Below, piece after piece: positions 13,784 to 22,248 of a stretch of DNA of 32,952 bases. Every line of letters begins with the position of its first letter. Within the stretch, counting starts at the first letter, position 1. The stretch is from Bacteroidaceae bacterium (GTDB taxonomy: Bacteria > Bacteroidota > Bacteroidia > Bacteroidales > Bacteroidaceae): contig JAFYQH010000062.1 of the NCBI GenBank assembly GCA_017547205.1, positions 1 through 32,952 on the forward strand. The letters are read 5' to 3'. The notes below the pieces were generated by a model. That model worked only from the letters and a program-made list of their open reading frames with translations, did not search any database and had not been told where the DNA came from. Both the position numbers and the translations under genes were made by a program.

Positions 13784-16700
13784 ATGAAAAGGAAATTTTA
13801 CAACGGATTGCTGTTGGTAGCTATGCTATTCATGGCAGCAGGTTCTTTTGTCTCTTGTAAGGACTATGACGAAGATGCGTATGCAGATTTGCGAGGACAA
13901 CTTGTAGAGCAGAATGCTAACCTGGTAGAGATTATCGAGGCTCAGAAGAAAGCTTTGGAAACTTTGTTGGATGCAAAACTGGGAGAATCCGAGGAGAACA
14001 ATCGTCTTGCTCTAGAGGCGGAAATTAAAAATCTGAGAGAAGAAATCCAAAAATGGACGCAACTGGCTTTGGAAGGCTATGTTACAACAAAGGAGTTTGA
14101 GGCACATGTTGACAAATGCAATGACCAGATAGACATCTACAATAATTTTATTGCAGAATTTGGTACTTATAAAGACGGTATACAAAATCAGTTTGGAGAT
14201 GTATATACAGCAATAGAAGAGGCGAACTCAGCTTTGGAGAGTGGTCTGATGATTGAGTTGCTGCTTGTTCAGGAAAAACTTAACAGCACGATCTCTTCGT
14301 CAATCGCCACACTTGAAAGCAATTTTGCTGCAAAACTCAGTGACGCCATTGCTGCTAATAAGGCTGAAATTGAGGCTGGGTATAATAGTGCCATAGCTGC
14401 AAGCCAAAGTGTTATAGCTGGAGAAATTGAAGCACTTCAGAGTAAACTTAATGAGGCTATTGCTGGTGGAAATAAAGATCTTGAAAATACTCTTAGAGGT
14501 GAAATCCAAGCACTTGAAGACAAACTCGCTGCTCGTATCTCTGAGCTGGAGTCATGGAAGGCTTCTGCAGAGACTCGTCTGAGCTCTTTGGAGAGCAGCG
14601 TGGCAAATAATGAGAAGGCCATTGCTAAATTGCAGGACGATCTTGGTGGCTTGGCTGAGAGCGTTGGCAATATCCAAGATCTTTTGAACAAGACTGTTCA
14701 TGATGTTGTTAAAGCTCAGGCACTGGCAGAGCGTGATTCTATCAGAATCGATGCTCTTGAGAATAGATATGCACTTCTTGAGTCAATGAATAATGAAGAG
14801 CACGATGCCCTTGAAGCAAGAATTGACAGTATCTGCAATGTTCTCAAGGATCAGCAGGGAATAAATGAGAATCTTGATGCAAAAATTGACAGTGTATATA
14901 ATGTCTTGCTCGCCGCTAACCAGAAAATGGGTGATAGGATTGATAGCATCAATAATAATTTGACCATAATCAAGAAAGAGGTGAGCAAAGCTCTTGAATT
15001 GGCTAACGAGAACTTGGAGAAGGCAAACGAGTATACCGATAAGCGTATTGAATATGTAATGGGCAATATTGCAGGTATCCATACGACTTTGGACGACCTT
15101 AAGGCTTCGTACATGGAGGCAGATGAGGCTTTGCAGGCTCAGATTGATGAGCTTAAGTCTGGCTTGGCTGACCTTGAGGAGCGCGTTAAGAAGAACGAGG
15201 AGAATATTGATGCACTGCTCGGCTTGAACGAGAAAGTCAACGATATCGATGAGTCTTTGAAGCAGTTCATCACCGGTATCATTCTGCAGAGAGCCGAGAA
15301 CCCTGTATTCGGTTCATTCGCATTCCCTGCAAACATCCAGACAAATGTTCTGATGGCTTACTATGGTTATGCGGGCAGCTATGGTGTACAGTTCCCGACA
15401 TATTATCCACGTTACTATGTAAGAGCAGCAGAGGCTCTTTCTGTAAAGGATATCGAAATGCTCGGTATCACTCCTGAAACTTTGGTTGAGGACGGTGATG
15501 CTATCATCGGTAATGCAGGTAAGGTATATGTAACTGTGAACCCCTCTAACGTTAACTTCGAGGGTCAGGTGCTTCCTATCGTCAACAGTATTGAAGAGGA
15601 GTCTGGCGTTAAGTTGTCTCCGCTCAAGTATTCAGACAAGAAGCTCACATTCGGTGCTACAAGATCGGCTGTAAATGGCTTGTATGAGGCTGACGCTACT
15701 CTGGATGCTAATGGTCTTGAAAGTGTAAAGATGAGATTCGACCTCAATGTCGGTGATGTTAAGGAGACTATCAAGGATGTTATCAATCCTACAGACGGTG
15801 TTAATGTAAGCCGCCTTGCAAGTACTATGGTAAATGTATTGAGCCAGTTCAACCAGACACTCGATGCCAACGCATTGAAGGCAAGCTGGACCGACTCACT
15901 CGGTGTGTCACGCAGCGTATATTCACAGTATAACCTCGCTACAACAGCAATCAAGCCGTTGTCTTATGCGTTCATGAATGATGTGAACATCTCTTCATTC
16001 CCAGGATTCGATAGAATAAGAAATCTTTCAGGCCGTCTTATCGACAAGATTTCAAACAGAATACAACTTGTTATTCCTAACTTCCCGATAATCGACCTGC
16101 ACGCAGATAAGATCACCGAACTGCACTTCGATTCAATCAAGATCAATACAAGCGATATCAACCTTGACCTTACTGTAAGATACAAGGATACAATCATGAC
16201 TTCAGTTGAGGTTTCAATCGATCATTTTGTTGATATCGATATTGAAAAGCTTATCGAAGTCGGTTCAATGGATATCTATGTTGATGTTCCTGTAAAGGGT
16301 GATGTAAAGGACGATCATGAAAATGTAATCGGTAAGTTCGAAACTTTAATCGAGGACTACAAGATTACAATTCCGGCTCAGGATGTTATGGTAAGTATAC
16401 AGGAAAAAGTTCCTTTCAAGTGGACAGGTATGGTTCCTGTTGAGGTTCCCGTTGACATTGAGATTCCTGTAGATATGGAAGAGTTCAAGAAACTCCTTGC
16501 CGAGGTTGATGCAATGGAGGATGATATAAACGGTCTCTTGGCTGGTCAGCAGGATAAGGTTAACAAGATTATCAAGACTGTTAACGATTACCTTGAGAGA
16601 CTCGGTGACTTGACAGACCTTGAAATGAAGTTGGCAGATATCGACAACAGAATCGATGCTCAGTTCGACATTATCAAGGACAAGATCATCAAGTTCCTTG

Positions 16701-17140
16701 ACAAGACAGAGGATGTGCTTGTAACTGGTGTTAACTCAATCAACAAGGTTCTTCAGCCTGTAATGCTTGTGAAGACAACAGATGGTTTCCATAAGCTCAG
16801 CCAGACAATCTATACCCCGACAGTAATGACTTCAGGTGATGTTCAGTTTATACCTACATCATATAATGCCGAGATTGTTGCTCCTGCTTACAAGAAGCTT
16901 GTCGGTGTTACCAACGTATTCTCTATGGACCGCAGCAAGCATGCACAGGCTGGCGATAGCGACTGTCTCAATGTTTTGAAAGCTGCCAATGCAAAGGCTG
17001 GTGTTGCTGAGGTTATCAACGGTGATACAAATGTTGTTGCATTCTCTGCAAAGAAGGGTTACATATACGAGGTAACTTACACAAGTGTTGACTACAGCGG
17101 TCTTGTAGTTGCTAGAAAGTACTACGTAACCGTAAAGTAA
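13784..17140 (+). CDS. Large coiled-coil surface lipoprotein
   Basis: The product is 1118 aa. The signal peptide ends in a lipobox at C26 (AAGSFVSC, then KDYDEDAYAD); the acidic residues after Cys fit Bacteroidetes lipoprotein export to the cell surface. Residues about 35-510 are almost continuous heptad-type coiled coil rich in Ala, Glu, Leu, Lys and Asn, with repeated Asp-Ser-(Val/Ile) units near residues 345-400 (ARIDSICNVL, AKIDSVYNVL, DRIDSINNNL). Residues about 515-1118 are a beta-rich domain with a further short coiled coil near 905-990. I recognise no enzyme motif. Together with the downstream OmpA protein it may form a stalk or tether in the envelope (inference). Confidence 0.85.
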   Translation: MKRKFYNGLLLVAMLFMAAGSFVSCKDYDEDAYADLRGQLVEQNANLVEIIEAQKKALETLLDAKLGESEENNRLALEAEIKNLREEIQKWTQLALEGYVTTKEFEAHVDKCNDQIDIYNNFIAEFGTYKDGIQNQFGDVYTAIEEANSALESGLMIELLLVQEKLNSTISSSIATLESNFAAKLSDAIAANKAEIEAGYNSAIAASQSVIAGEIEALQSKLNEAIAGGNKDLENTLRGEIQALEDKLAARISELESWKASAETRLSSLESSVANNEKAIAKLQDDLGGLAESVGNIQDLLNKTVHDVVKAQALAERDSIRIDALENRYALLESMNNEEHDALEARIDSICNVLKDQQGINENLDAKIDSVYNVLLAANQKMGDRIDSINNNLTIIKKEVSKALELANENLEKANEYTDKRIEYVMGNIAGIHTTLDDLKASYMEADEALQAQIDELKSGLADLEERVKKNEENIDALLGLNEKVNDIDESLKQFITGIILQRAENPVFGSFAFPANIQTNVLMAYYGYAGSYGVQFPTYYPRYYVRAAEALSVKDIEMLGITPETLVEDGDAIIGNAGKVYVTVNPSNVNFEGQVLPIVNSIEEESGVKLSPLKYSDKKLTFGATRSAVNGLYEADATLDANGLESVKMRFDLNVGDVKETIKDVINPTDGVNVSRLASTMVNVLSQFNQTLDANALKASWTDSLGVSRSVYSQYNLATTAIKPLSYAFMNDVNISSFPGFDRIRNLSGRLIDKISNRIQLVIPNFPIIDLHADKITELHFDSIKINTSDINLDLTVRYKDTIMTSVEVSIDHFVDIDIEKLIEVGSMDIYVDVPVKGDVKDDHENVIGKFETLIEDYKITIPAQDVMVSIQEKVPFKWTGMVPVEVPVDIEIPVDMEEFKKLLAEVDAMEDDINGLLAGQQDKVNKIIKTVNDYLERLGDLTDLEMKLADIDNRIDAQFDIIKDKIIKFLDKTEDVLVTGVNSINKVLQPVMLVKTTDGFHKLSQTIYTPTVMTSGDVQFIPTSYNAEIVAPAYKKLVGVTNVFSMDRSKHAQAGDSDCLNVLKAANAKAGVAEVINGDTNVVAFSAKKGYIYEVTYTSVDYSGLVVARKYYVTVK

Positions 17141-17159
17141 GCATTAAGGGGATTTAAAG

Positions 17160-17185
17160 TCAAGTGGGGCTTGGCCCCCACTTGA
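17160..17185 (+). terminator. GC-rich hairpin between lipoprotein and ompA genes
   Basis: TCAAGTGGGG (17160-17169) pairs with CCCCACTTGA (17176-17185) over 10 bp with a 6-nt loop. ATTAAAATTAAA rather than a T-run follows, so it may attenuate or stabilise the 3' end rather than fully terminate; ompA has no obvious promoter after it. Confidence 0.5.
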
Positions 17186-17219
17186 TTAAAATTAAAAATT
17201 AATTTAAAAATAAAGTATA

Positions 17220-18377
17220 ATGAAATTCAATAAAACATTATTGGCAGCTCTGTTGATGATGGGATTGGGTTCTGCTGCTGTAGCTCAGGAAAAGAGTGAA
17301 ACGTACGAGAACGTGTTCAATCCACATTGGTATGTACAGGCTCAGCCATTAGGTCTACAGTATACTTTGGGTGAAAGCTCATTCGGCGACCTGCTGTCAT
17401 ATAACTTCCAGTTCGCGGGAGGTTATAACTTCAACGAATTGTTTGGTGCCCGTTTCTCTATCAATGCTTACCAGAGCAAGGCTGGTTGGGGTATCAATGG
17501 TGTAAACAAGAAGTGGAAGTGGAACTACATTGCGCCTACCGTAGATGCTACATTCGACCTCTCTAACCTTATACTCGGTTATAATCCCGAGCGTCCTTAC
17601 AGTTTCGGTGCATTTGCAGGTCTGGGCCTGAACTTTGCATGGGGCAATGACGATGCCGAGGATGTAAAGGCTCAGTTGAGTTCTGAGGCTGTTTATGGTC
17701 ATGACCAGAACCTGCGTTACTTGTGGGATGGCTCAAAGACAAGAATCACAGCACGTGCAGGTATTACTGCCGATTATCGCATCGACCCTAACTGGAGTGT
17801 TGGTATTGAGCTTCAGGCAAATACTTTGAGCGACAAGTACAACTCAAAGAAGGCCGGTAATTCAGACTGGTACTTCAATGCACTTGTAGGTGTCAAGTAT
17901 GTATTCGGCAATAGCAACAAGAAGGTTGCTAAGGTTGTTGAGGCTCCAGTACGCATTCAGGAGAAGGTTGTAGAGAAGGTTGTAGAGAAGGTAGTCGAGA
18001 AGAAGATTTATGTTGAGACTACAATTCACGAGATTAACCGTGCAATCTACTTCAGAACTGCCGGTAGAACAACAATTCCTACTTCTGAGATGGTTAAGGT
18101 CAAGGAGGTTGCTGATTTCATGAAGGATCATCCCGATGCTGTGGTTACTCTTTGTGGTTATGCCGACAAGGGTACAGGTAACCCGGCTGTCAATGCAAGA
18201 TTGTCTGAGAAACGCGTGAAGGCTGTTGCTGATGCTTTGATAAACAAGTATGGTATTGCTGAATCACGTGTAACAATTGACCATAAGGGTGATACAGTAC
18301 AGCCTCTTGAGGGTACTGATAACCGTGTGACAATTGCAGTTGCCAAGTCAAAGAAGGTTGTTGAAGTAACAAAGTAA
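17220..18377 (+). CDS. OmpA-family outer membrane protein
   Basis: The product is 385 aa. The signal peptide is MKFNKTLLAALLMMGLGSAAVA, cleaved before QEK. Residues about 30-230 are an eight-strand-type beta-barrel (alternating aromatic strands, for example NFQFAGGYNFNELFGARFSI and WYFNALVGVKYVFG). Residues 240-262 are a Val-Glu-Lys linker repeat (EKVVEKVVEKVVEKK). Residues 265-385 are the OmpA peptidoglycan-binding domain (IYFRTAGRT, VVTLCGYADKGTG, NARLSEKRVKAVADALI, DNRVTIAVAK). It anchors the outer membrane to peptidoglycan. It lies 79 bp after the coiled-coil lipoprotein gene and probably shares its transcript. Confidence 0.92.
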   Translation: MKFNKTLLAALLMMGLGSAAVAQEKSETYENVFNPHWYVQAQPLGLQYTLGESSFGDLLSYNFQFAGGYNFNELFGARFSINAYQSKAGWGINGVNKKWKWNYIAPTVDATFDLSNLILGYNPERPYSFGAFAGLGLNFAWGNDDAEDVKAQLSSEAVYGHDQNLRYLWDGSKTRITARAGITADYRIDPNWSVGIELQANTLSDKYNSKKAGNSDWYFNALVGVKYVFGNSNKKVAKVVEAPVRIQEKVVEKVVEKVVEKKIYVETTIHEINRAIYFRTAGRTTIPTSEMVKVKEVADFMKDHPDAVVTLCGYADKGTGNPAVNARLSEKRVKAVADALINKYGIAESRVTIDHKGDTVQPLEGTDNRVTIAVAKSKKVVEVTK

Positions 18378-18394
18378 TAAATAATTCCTAATTG

Positions 18395-18446
18395 AACTCA
18401 GCCTTGTTTGTATGGATTTCTATATGAATGGGCTGAGTTTTTTTTA
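18395..18446 (+). terminator. Terminator after ompA, touching the next start codon
   Basis: AACTCAGCC (18395-18403) pairs with GGCTGAGTT (18431-18439), and an 8-nt T tract extends the run to about 18445. The loop is long (27 nt). The next gene's ATG is at 18451, which leaves no room for a separate promoter behind the terminator. Confidence 0.65.
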
Positions 18447-18450
18447 TAGT

Positions 18451-19569
18451 ATGAAAAAGGTTATATTATTTTTATTTGCAATTTTTACACTCGGTAGCGT
18501 ATTTGCCCAGCTTAATGGGAACGGCTATTATAGGGTGCAGAACAAGAAAACATTACGCTATATAAGAGTAATTGACAACAGGGGTAGTGTTAATCTTGAG
18601 TCTACAACCGCAGATCTTGCTGCTCTTCAAACAATAAAAGGTTTTGAGAATGTGGTTTCTGATCCTTCATCAATCATTTATATAAAAAATGCTGGTGACG
18701 GTTACGATTTCCTTGCCCAAGGTACAAGTTCATACAGCATAATAGGGTATTATGTAAAACTTTATAATAGGGGTGCTACATACGAGGCATATGCACAGCA
18801 TGCAGGTCTTACAAAGTATTTGTGTGACGAGGATTTTGATGGTCCTGATGGTGTAGTAACTACTAATGCGAGAGGAGATATCAGTAATTGGTATATCAAA
18901 CCTGTAAATCAGACTGACGGTCAGTATTTCGGCTTCAAGCCGACCGTAACCGTAGGTAATGAGTATTATACTACAATATATGCAGCGTTCCCTTTTACAC
19001 TTCCTGAGGGAATGACGGCTTACTATATTACAAAGGTTGATACAAAGGATAACAAGACTATAGCTGTTTGGGAGGAGGTTAAGGACGGTAAAGTTCCCGC
19101 TGCCACAGCTGTGTATGTAAAATGTAAGTCCTCGGACTATGCTGATAACAAGATTGTTATTGGAGAGAATGGAGTGTCTTCTTTGCCGGGCAATCTTATG
19201 AAGGGTGTGTATTTCAACAATGGTAGCAAGAAGCACAATAACCAGTTGGCATATGACCCTAATACCATGAGGGTTCTCGGTGTGGGTGCTGATGGTAAAT
19301 TGGCCTTCGTTACGGCTGGTACTGATGTTAAATTTATCCCTGCAAATACTGCATATATCAATGTTCCGGCAGGCTCTTCAAAAGAATTGGAGCTGGTGTC
19401 CAAAACCGATTATGATATGGGCATTGATGATCTTCCGTTTGAGGAAAATGCTGTTTTGTCCAAGATCTATAATGTGCATGGCATTGAACTTGAGCAGTAC
19501 CAGCCTGGTGTGAATATTGTGGTATTCGAGGATGGAACGGTAAAGAAAGTTCTAGTTGGAAAGGAATAA
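18451..19569 (+). CDS. Secreted protein of unknown function with C-terminal sorting-like tail
   Basis: The product is 372 aa from ATG 18451, chosen because MKKVILFLFAIFTLGSVFAQ is a clean signal peptide. An in-frame ATG at 18412 lies within the terminator loop. After the signal comes NGNGYYRVQNKKTLRYIRV, a ricin-like or 'YYRVQN' opening seen in many Bacteroidales secreted proteins, then beta-rich sequence. The C-terminus (LSKIYNVHGIELEQYQPGVNIVVFEDGTVKKVLVGKE read in pieces) resembles the YD-x-G-R...G-(I/V)YI...DG-x-x-KK-V tails typical of secreted Bacteroidales proteins. Function unknown; it is the third gene of the envelope cluster. Confidence 0.8.
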   Translation: MKKVILFLFAIFTLGSVFAQLNGNGYYRVQNKKTLRYIRVIDNRGSVNLESTTADLAALQTIKGFENVVSDPSSIIYIKNAGDGYDFLAQGTSSYSIIGYYVKLYNRGATYEAYAQHAGLTKYLCDEDFDGPDGVVTTNARGDISNWYIKPVNQTDGQYFGFKPTVTVGNEYYTTIYAAFPFTLPEGMTAYYITKVDTKDNKTIAVWEEVKDGKVPAATAVYVKCKSSDYADNKIVIGENGVSSLPGNLMKGVYFNNGSKKHNNQLAYDPNTMRVLGVGADGKLAFVTAGTDVKFIPANTAYINVPAGSSKELELVSKTDYDMGIDDLPFEENAVLSKIYNVHGIELEQYQPGVNIVVFEDGTVKKVLVGKE

Positions 19570-19577
19570 TATCTTTA

Positions 19578-19628
19578 ATTCCATTACAAAAAAAGCGAGG
19601 ATATTCCTCGCTTTTTTTGTAATGGAAT
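19578..19628. terminator. Very strong bidirectional terminator
   Basis: A perfect 23-bp stem (19578-19600 with 19606-19628) encloses the 5-nt loop ATATT. The stem includes GCGAGG/CCTCGC and a run of A/T that gives a seven-T stretch on either strand (CTTTTTTTG). It follows the stop of the secreted protein gene by 9 bp. Confidence 0.9.
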
Positions 19629-19928
19629 GTTGCACTTTTTCTATTCGGCAGTTCTCTCTTCTTCGCCTTTTCAAGGTTCTCTGTCTTGACTACTGCTTGT
19701 CATGAAGCCGTATTCTTAATCCCGAATAGGCTCTTTAACTGGTTGTGAGAATTTGTATGGGATTGAAAACGGATTCGTGCTTTGCATTTACCGTGCTCTT
19801 TTTCGATTGTGATAGTAAACTCCTTGCTAACATTGTTTTAAATGTCACTCAGGTTGTATAGCAAATAGTTGTCAAAAAATGATATGTAAGCCACGATTCC
19901 AATATTTGATTAAACTGCCGAAGTAGAG

Positions 19929-19968
19929 ACAGAGGAGGACAACCAAAAAAATGGTAGTCCTCCTCTGT
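19929..19968. terminator. Long hairpin downstream of the barrel gene
   Basis: ACAGAGGAGGACAACC (19929-19944) pairs with GGTAGTCCTCCTCTGT (19953-19968) over 16 bp with one mismatch; the loop is A-rich. It lies about 115 bp beyond the minus-strand barrel gene. The left arm shares GAGACAGAGGAG with the hairpin at 8249. Confidence 0.55.
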
Positions 19969-20083
19969 AGTTGTTCTTGTCCTGCTATAGTGATACGATG
20001 ATTGCTATAAGGGTGTCTCTGGTATTGTTAATTCAATCCTTTATTCTGCGTTATTGCCGGATATGAGTTGTGTGCAGGGTTTC

Positions 20084-21019
20084 TTAGAATATCCTGTATG
20101 AAATGCTTAGTTTGAGTACAGGGTATACCTTCAGGGATTCTACTAAACTTACATAGTCTCCTACCTTGCCGCCAATATTCTCAACATCCTTTGCAAGGTC
20201 TGTACCGTCATGTGTCACAATCTCGGGAGTTCCACCCCAAAACAGCATACCGGCATCGAATGAAATCCTCAAGGCGTCGTTTTTCTTTGTGAGCTTGCCT
20301 CCGTAACCTACACCAAGGTAGGGCTTGAATGAGTTGACGAAAATATTTGCTTTTACAGTGCTGTTCTCGTCTGGCTCCATCATGTAAGGCTCTCCTGTAG
20401 CGACCTTGTCACCCATGTGGATACCGAGTCTGCCGTTATCAAGAATCTTTTGCTCCAGTTCCGGGGTCAAGTATATGTCATCACCAATTATTGGTTCATA
20501 GTTTTCAACCTTTTCATATATCCTGTTGTACATGCTTACTCCCAATAGCGAAGCCATGTCCTCGATACTGTTGCAAGCAGAGGCTATTTTTGATTTTCCG
20601 AAGTAGAAACCTGCTGTAATGTAGAAATCGCTGTTTTTTATCGGGAAGAAGTCTACAAGAAGGTTACCGTTGTAGAAGTTTGGCTGACCTATCATGTCGA
20701 CGTTGTCATTGATTGTAATACCGGTAAAGTCCGAAAATCTGTCAGCCATGGAGTCGAATTTGGTTGTCACCCAATTTCCGTTGTCATCCATCTTTCTGCC
20801 CTGTATTCCGAAATTCATTTTTGTATCAAACTCAGGAACGAATGAGAAACCTGCTCTTAAGCGGAATTTTTCACTGATAGGAGTAGCCAGGTCAAATCCG
20901 ATACCGGTAGTACCTGCAGTTATGCTAAAGTCCAGATGTTCAAATGCTGATACCTTCTGAGCATTGGCATTCAATAACATTGAACATATGGCTACAATGG
21001 AGAGAATAGTCTTTTTCAT
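20084..21019 (-). CDS. Outer membrane beta-barrel protein of unknown function
   Basis: The product is 311 aa. The signal peptide is MKKTILSIVAICSMLLNANA, before QKVSAFEHLD. Alternating hydrophobic/aromatic strands run through the protein (FRLRAGFSFVPEF, NLLVDFFPI, FYITAGFYFG, KPYLGVGYGGKL, LRISFDAGMLFWGG). The last residues, VYPVLKLSISYRIF, end in Phe, the outer-membrane insertion signal. A long acidic insert at about 145-225 could be an external loop. I cannot assign a named family or a substrate. Confidence 0.75.
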   Translation of the reverse strand: MKKTILSIVAICSMLLNANAQKVSAFEHLDFSITAGTTGIGFDLATPISEKFRLRAGFSFVPEFDTKMNFGIQGRKMDDNGNWVTTKFDSMADRFSDFTGITINDNVDMIGQPNFYNGNLLVDFFPIKNSDFYITAGFYFGKSKIASACNSIEDMASLLGVSMYNRIYEKVENYEPIIGDDIYLTPELEQKILDNGRLGIHMGDKVATGEPYMMEPDENSTVKANIFVNSFKPYLGVGYGGKLTKKNDALRISFDAGMLFWGGTPEIVTHDGTDLAKDVENIGGKVGDYVSLVESLKVYPVLKLSISYRIF

Positions 21020-21215
21020 GTAATTGAGTTTTATAATGTTATAACTGATTTCTTTTGCTTTGTGCGGCAGGAAACAGGTTGCTGGTGTTCATTCCATATT
21101 TCCTTGATTTGTACAATTGTCGAATGGCATAAATGGGAATGCTCCTTGCTGTTGCTTTTGGCCTTTACCAAATAGACTATTTGTGATTTTCTTGATAAAT
21201 TTATTGAATTTTGTG

Positions 21216-21245
21216 CAAAGTTAAACTTTTTTTACGGATTTTCAA
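21216..21245 (-). promoter_or_regulatory. Promoter of the barrel protein gene
   Basis: On the minus strand, TTG (21245-21243) is followed after 19 bp by TAACTTTG (21223-21216), an exact -7 match. The leader to ATG 21019 is about 190 nt and AT-rich. Confidence 0.65.
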
Positions 21246-21313
21246 TGAAGTTTGCATCTCTTTAACTAATGTCTCACGCTTATTTAATATATTCGCATTC
21301 AAATTCTAAATGA

Positions 21314-21997
21314 ATGAATATAACTCCTATTGCTTACTATCGTTCGGTACAGCCGACTAAGTTCGGTGTTCCGCGACAGAGCGGACTTGTGCCTGAACTG
21401 CGAGGGCGTATTGTCTTTGAACCTGAGTTCAGTAATATTGACGCGTTGCGTGGTATTGAGGGATTTGACTATATATGGCTAATATGGGAATTTTCGTTGA
21501 ATGGCAAGAGGGAGGGGGAGTGGTCGCCTCTTGTGCGTCCGCCGTTGTTGGGCGGAAATGAGCATGTTGGTGTGTTTGCTACGCGTTCTCCGTTCCGCCC
21601 GAATCCGTTAGGGCTCTCATCGGTGCGTCTTGTGGGGGTGGAGGAGTGTGTCGGTGGCCCGGTGCTCCATGTAGCAGGTGCCGACCTAGTCGATGGTACA
21701 CCAATATATGACATAAAACCTTATGTGACATACAGTGATGCCCATGCCGGTGCGGCAAGCGGATTTGTCGATGGACGTGAGTGGAAGAAACTGGATGTGG
21801 CTTTTCCTGCTGAACTGCGTGCCCTGTTCGGGGAGGATGATTATGCAGCATTATATAAGGTGCTGGAGCTTGACCCTCGGCCGCAGTACCATAACGACCC
21901 TAAGCGGGTGTATGGAATGCCGTTTGCCGATTTTGATGTCCGGTTTGTGGTTTCGGCAGATGGCGTATTGCATGTTGTGGATGTTGTGAGGATGTAG
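21314..21997 (+). CDS. trmO: tRNA (N6-threonylcarbamoyladenosine-37-N6)-methyltransferase TrmO
   Basis: The product is 227 aa. It uses SAM to methylate t6A37 in tRNA-Thr(GGU). The TsaA/UPF0066 barrel is complete: PIAYYRSVQPTKFGVPRQSG (5-24), GIEGFDYIWLIWEFS (48-62), VGVFATRSPFRPNPLGLSSV (83-102; the family hallmark TRSPxRPNPxGLS) and DLVDGTPIYDIKPYVTYSD (124-142). The C-terminal part (DPRPQYHNDPKRVYGMPFADFDVRF in pieces) is the substrate-binding region. It stands alone, divergent from the barrel gene. Confidence 0.95.
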   Translation: MNITPIAYYRSVQPTKFGVPRQSGLVPELRGRIVFEPEFSNIDALRGIEGFDYIWLIWEFSLNGKREGEWSPLVRPPLLGGNEHVGVFATRSPFRPNPLGLSSVRLVGVEECVGGPVLHVAGADLVDGTPIYDIKPYVTYSDAHAGAASGFVDGREWKKLDVAFPAELRALFGEDDYAALYKVLELDPRPQYHNDPKRVYGMPFADFDVRFVVSADGVLHVVDVVRM

Positions 21998-22195
21998 AAT
22001 TTGTACGGTTCCGGATTTTTGATTATCTTCACCGGAGTTTAAGGAATATGGTGCCATTGGTCGGCATAAGTAATCAGACCTTTAATTAGGCGGTTCTTAT
22101 GAGGCTGGTGGCACTTTTTGCGCTTAACACGCACTATTTCCTGTTGTGGCTCGTTTTGTATTCTCTCCTGGCGCGCGCGTGTACATATATAGTAA

Positions 22196-22220
22196 GCGGG
22201 CGGTGAAAATCACCGCCCGC
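22196..22220. terminator. Terminator between trmO and ppdK
   Basis: GCGGGCGGTGA (22196-22206) pairs perfectly with TCACCGCCCGC (22210-22220) over a 3-nt loop. On the + strand CCTATTGTTTTT follows. It lies between convergent genes and may serve both. Confidence 0.75.
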
Positions 22221-22248
22221 CCTATTGTTTTTAAGGATCAGCCTTTGA

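Larger units (their letters stand above)
19570..20083. other. Intergenic region between convergent envelope and barrel genes
   Basis: It contains two hairpins (19578-19628 and 19929-19968, listed separately). Between them, 19630-19925 is AT-rich with many stops in all frames I scanned; I see no gene, RNA or repeat there. Confidence 0.4.

Noticed and set aside
14140-14160. ATCTACAATAATTTT in the lipoprotein gene as a second Cas12a repeat
   Set aside because: Only a few bases resemble the handle and they are within a coding sequence; there is no stem.
17966-18005. Short repeat encoding EKVVEKVVEKVVEKK in the OmpA gene as a phase-variable tract
   Set aside because: Units are multiples of three and imperfect; this is a normal charged linker between barrel and OmpA domain.
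22099-22206. 35-codon hydrophobic frame (MRLVALFALNTHYFLLWLVL...) between trmO and ppdK
   Set aside because: It ends inside the terminator hairpin, has no promoter or ribosome-binding site, and lies in a short convergent gap; probably fortuitous.
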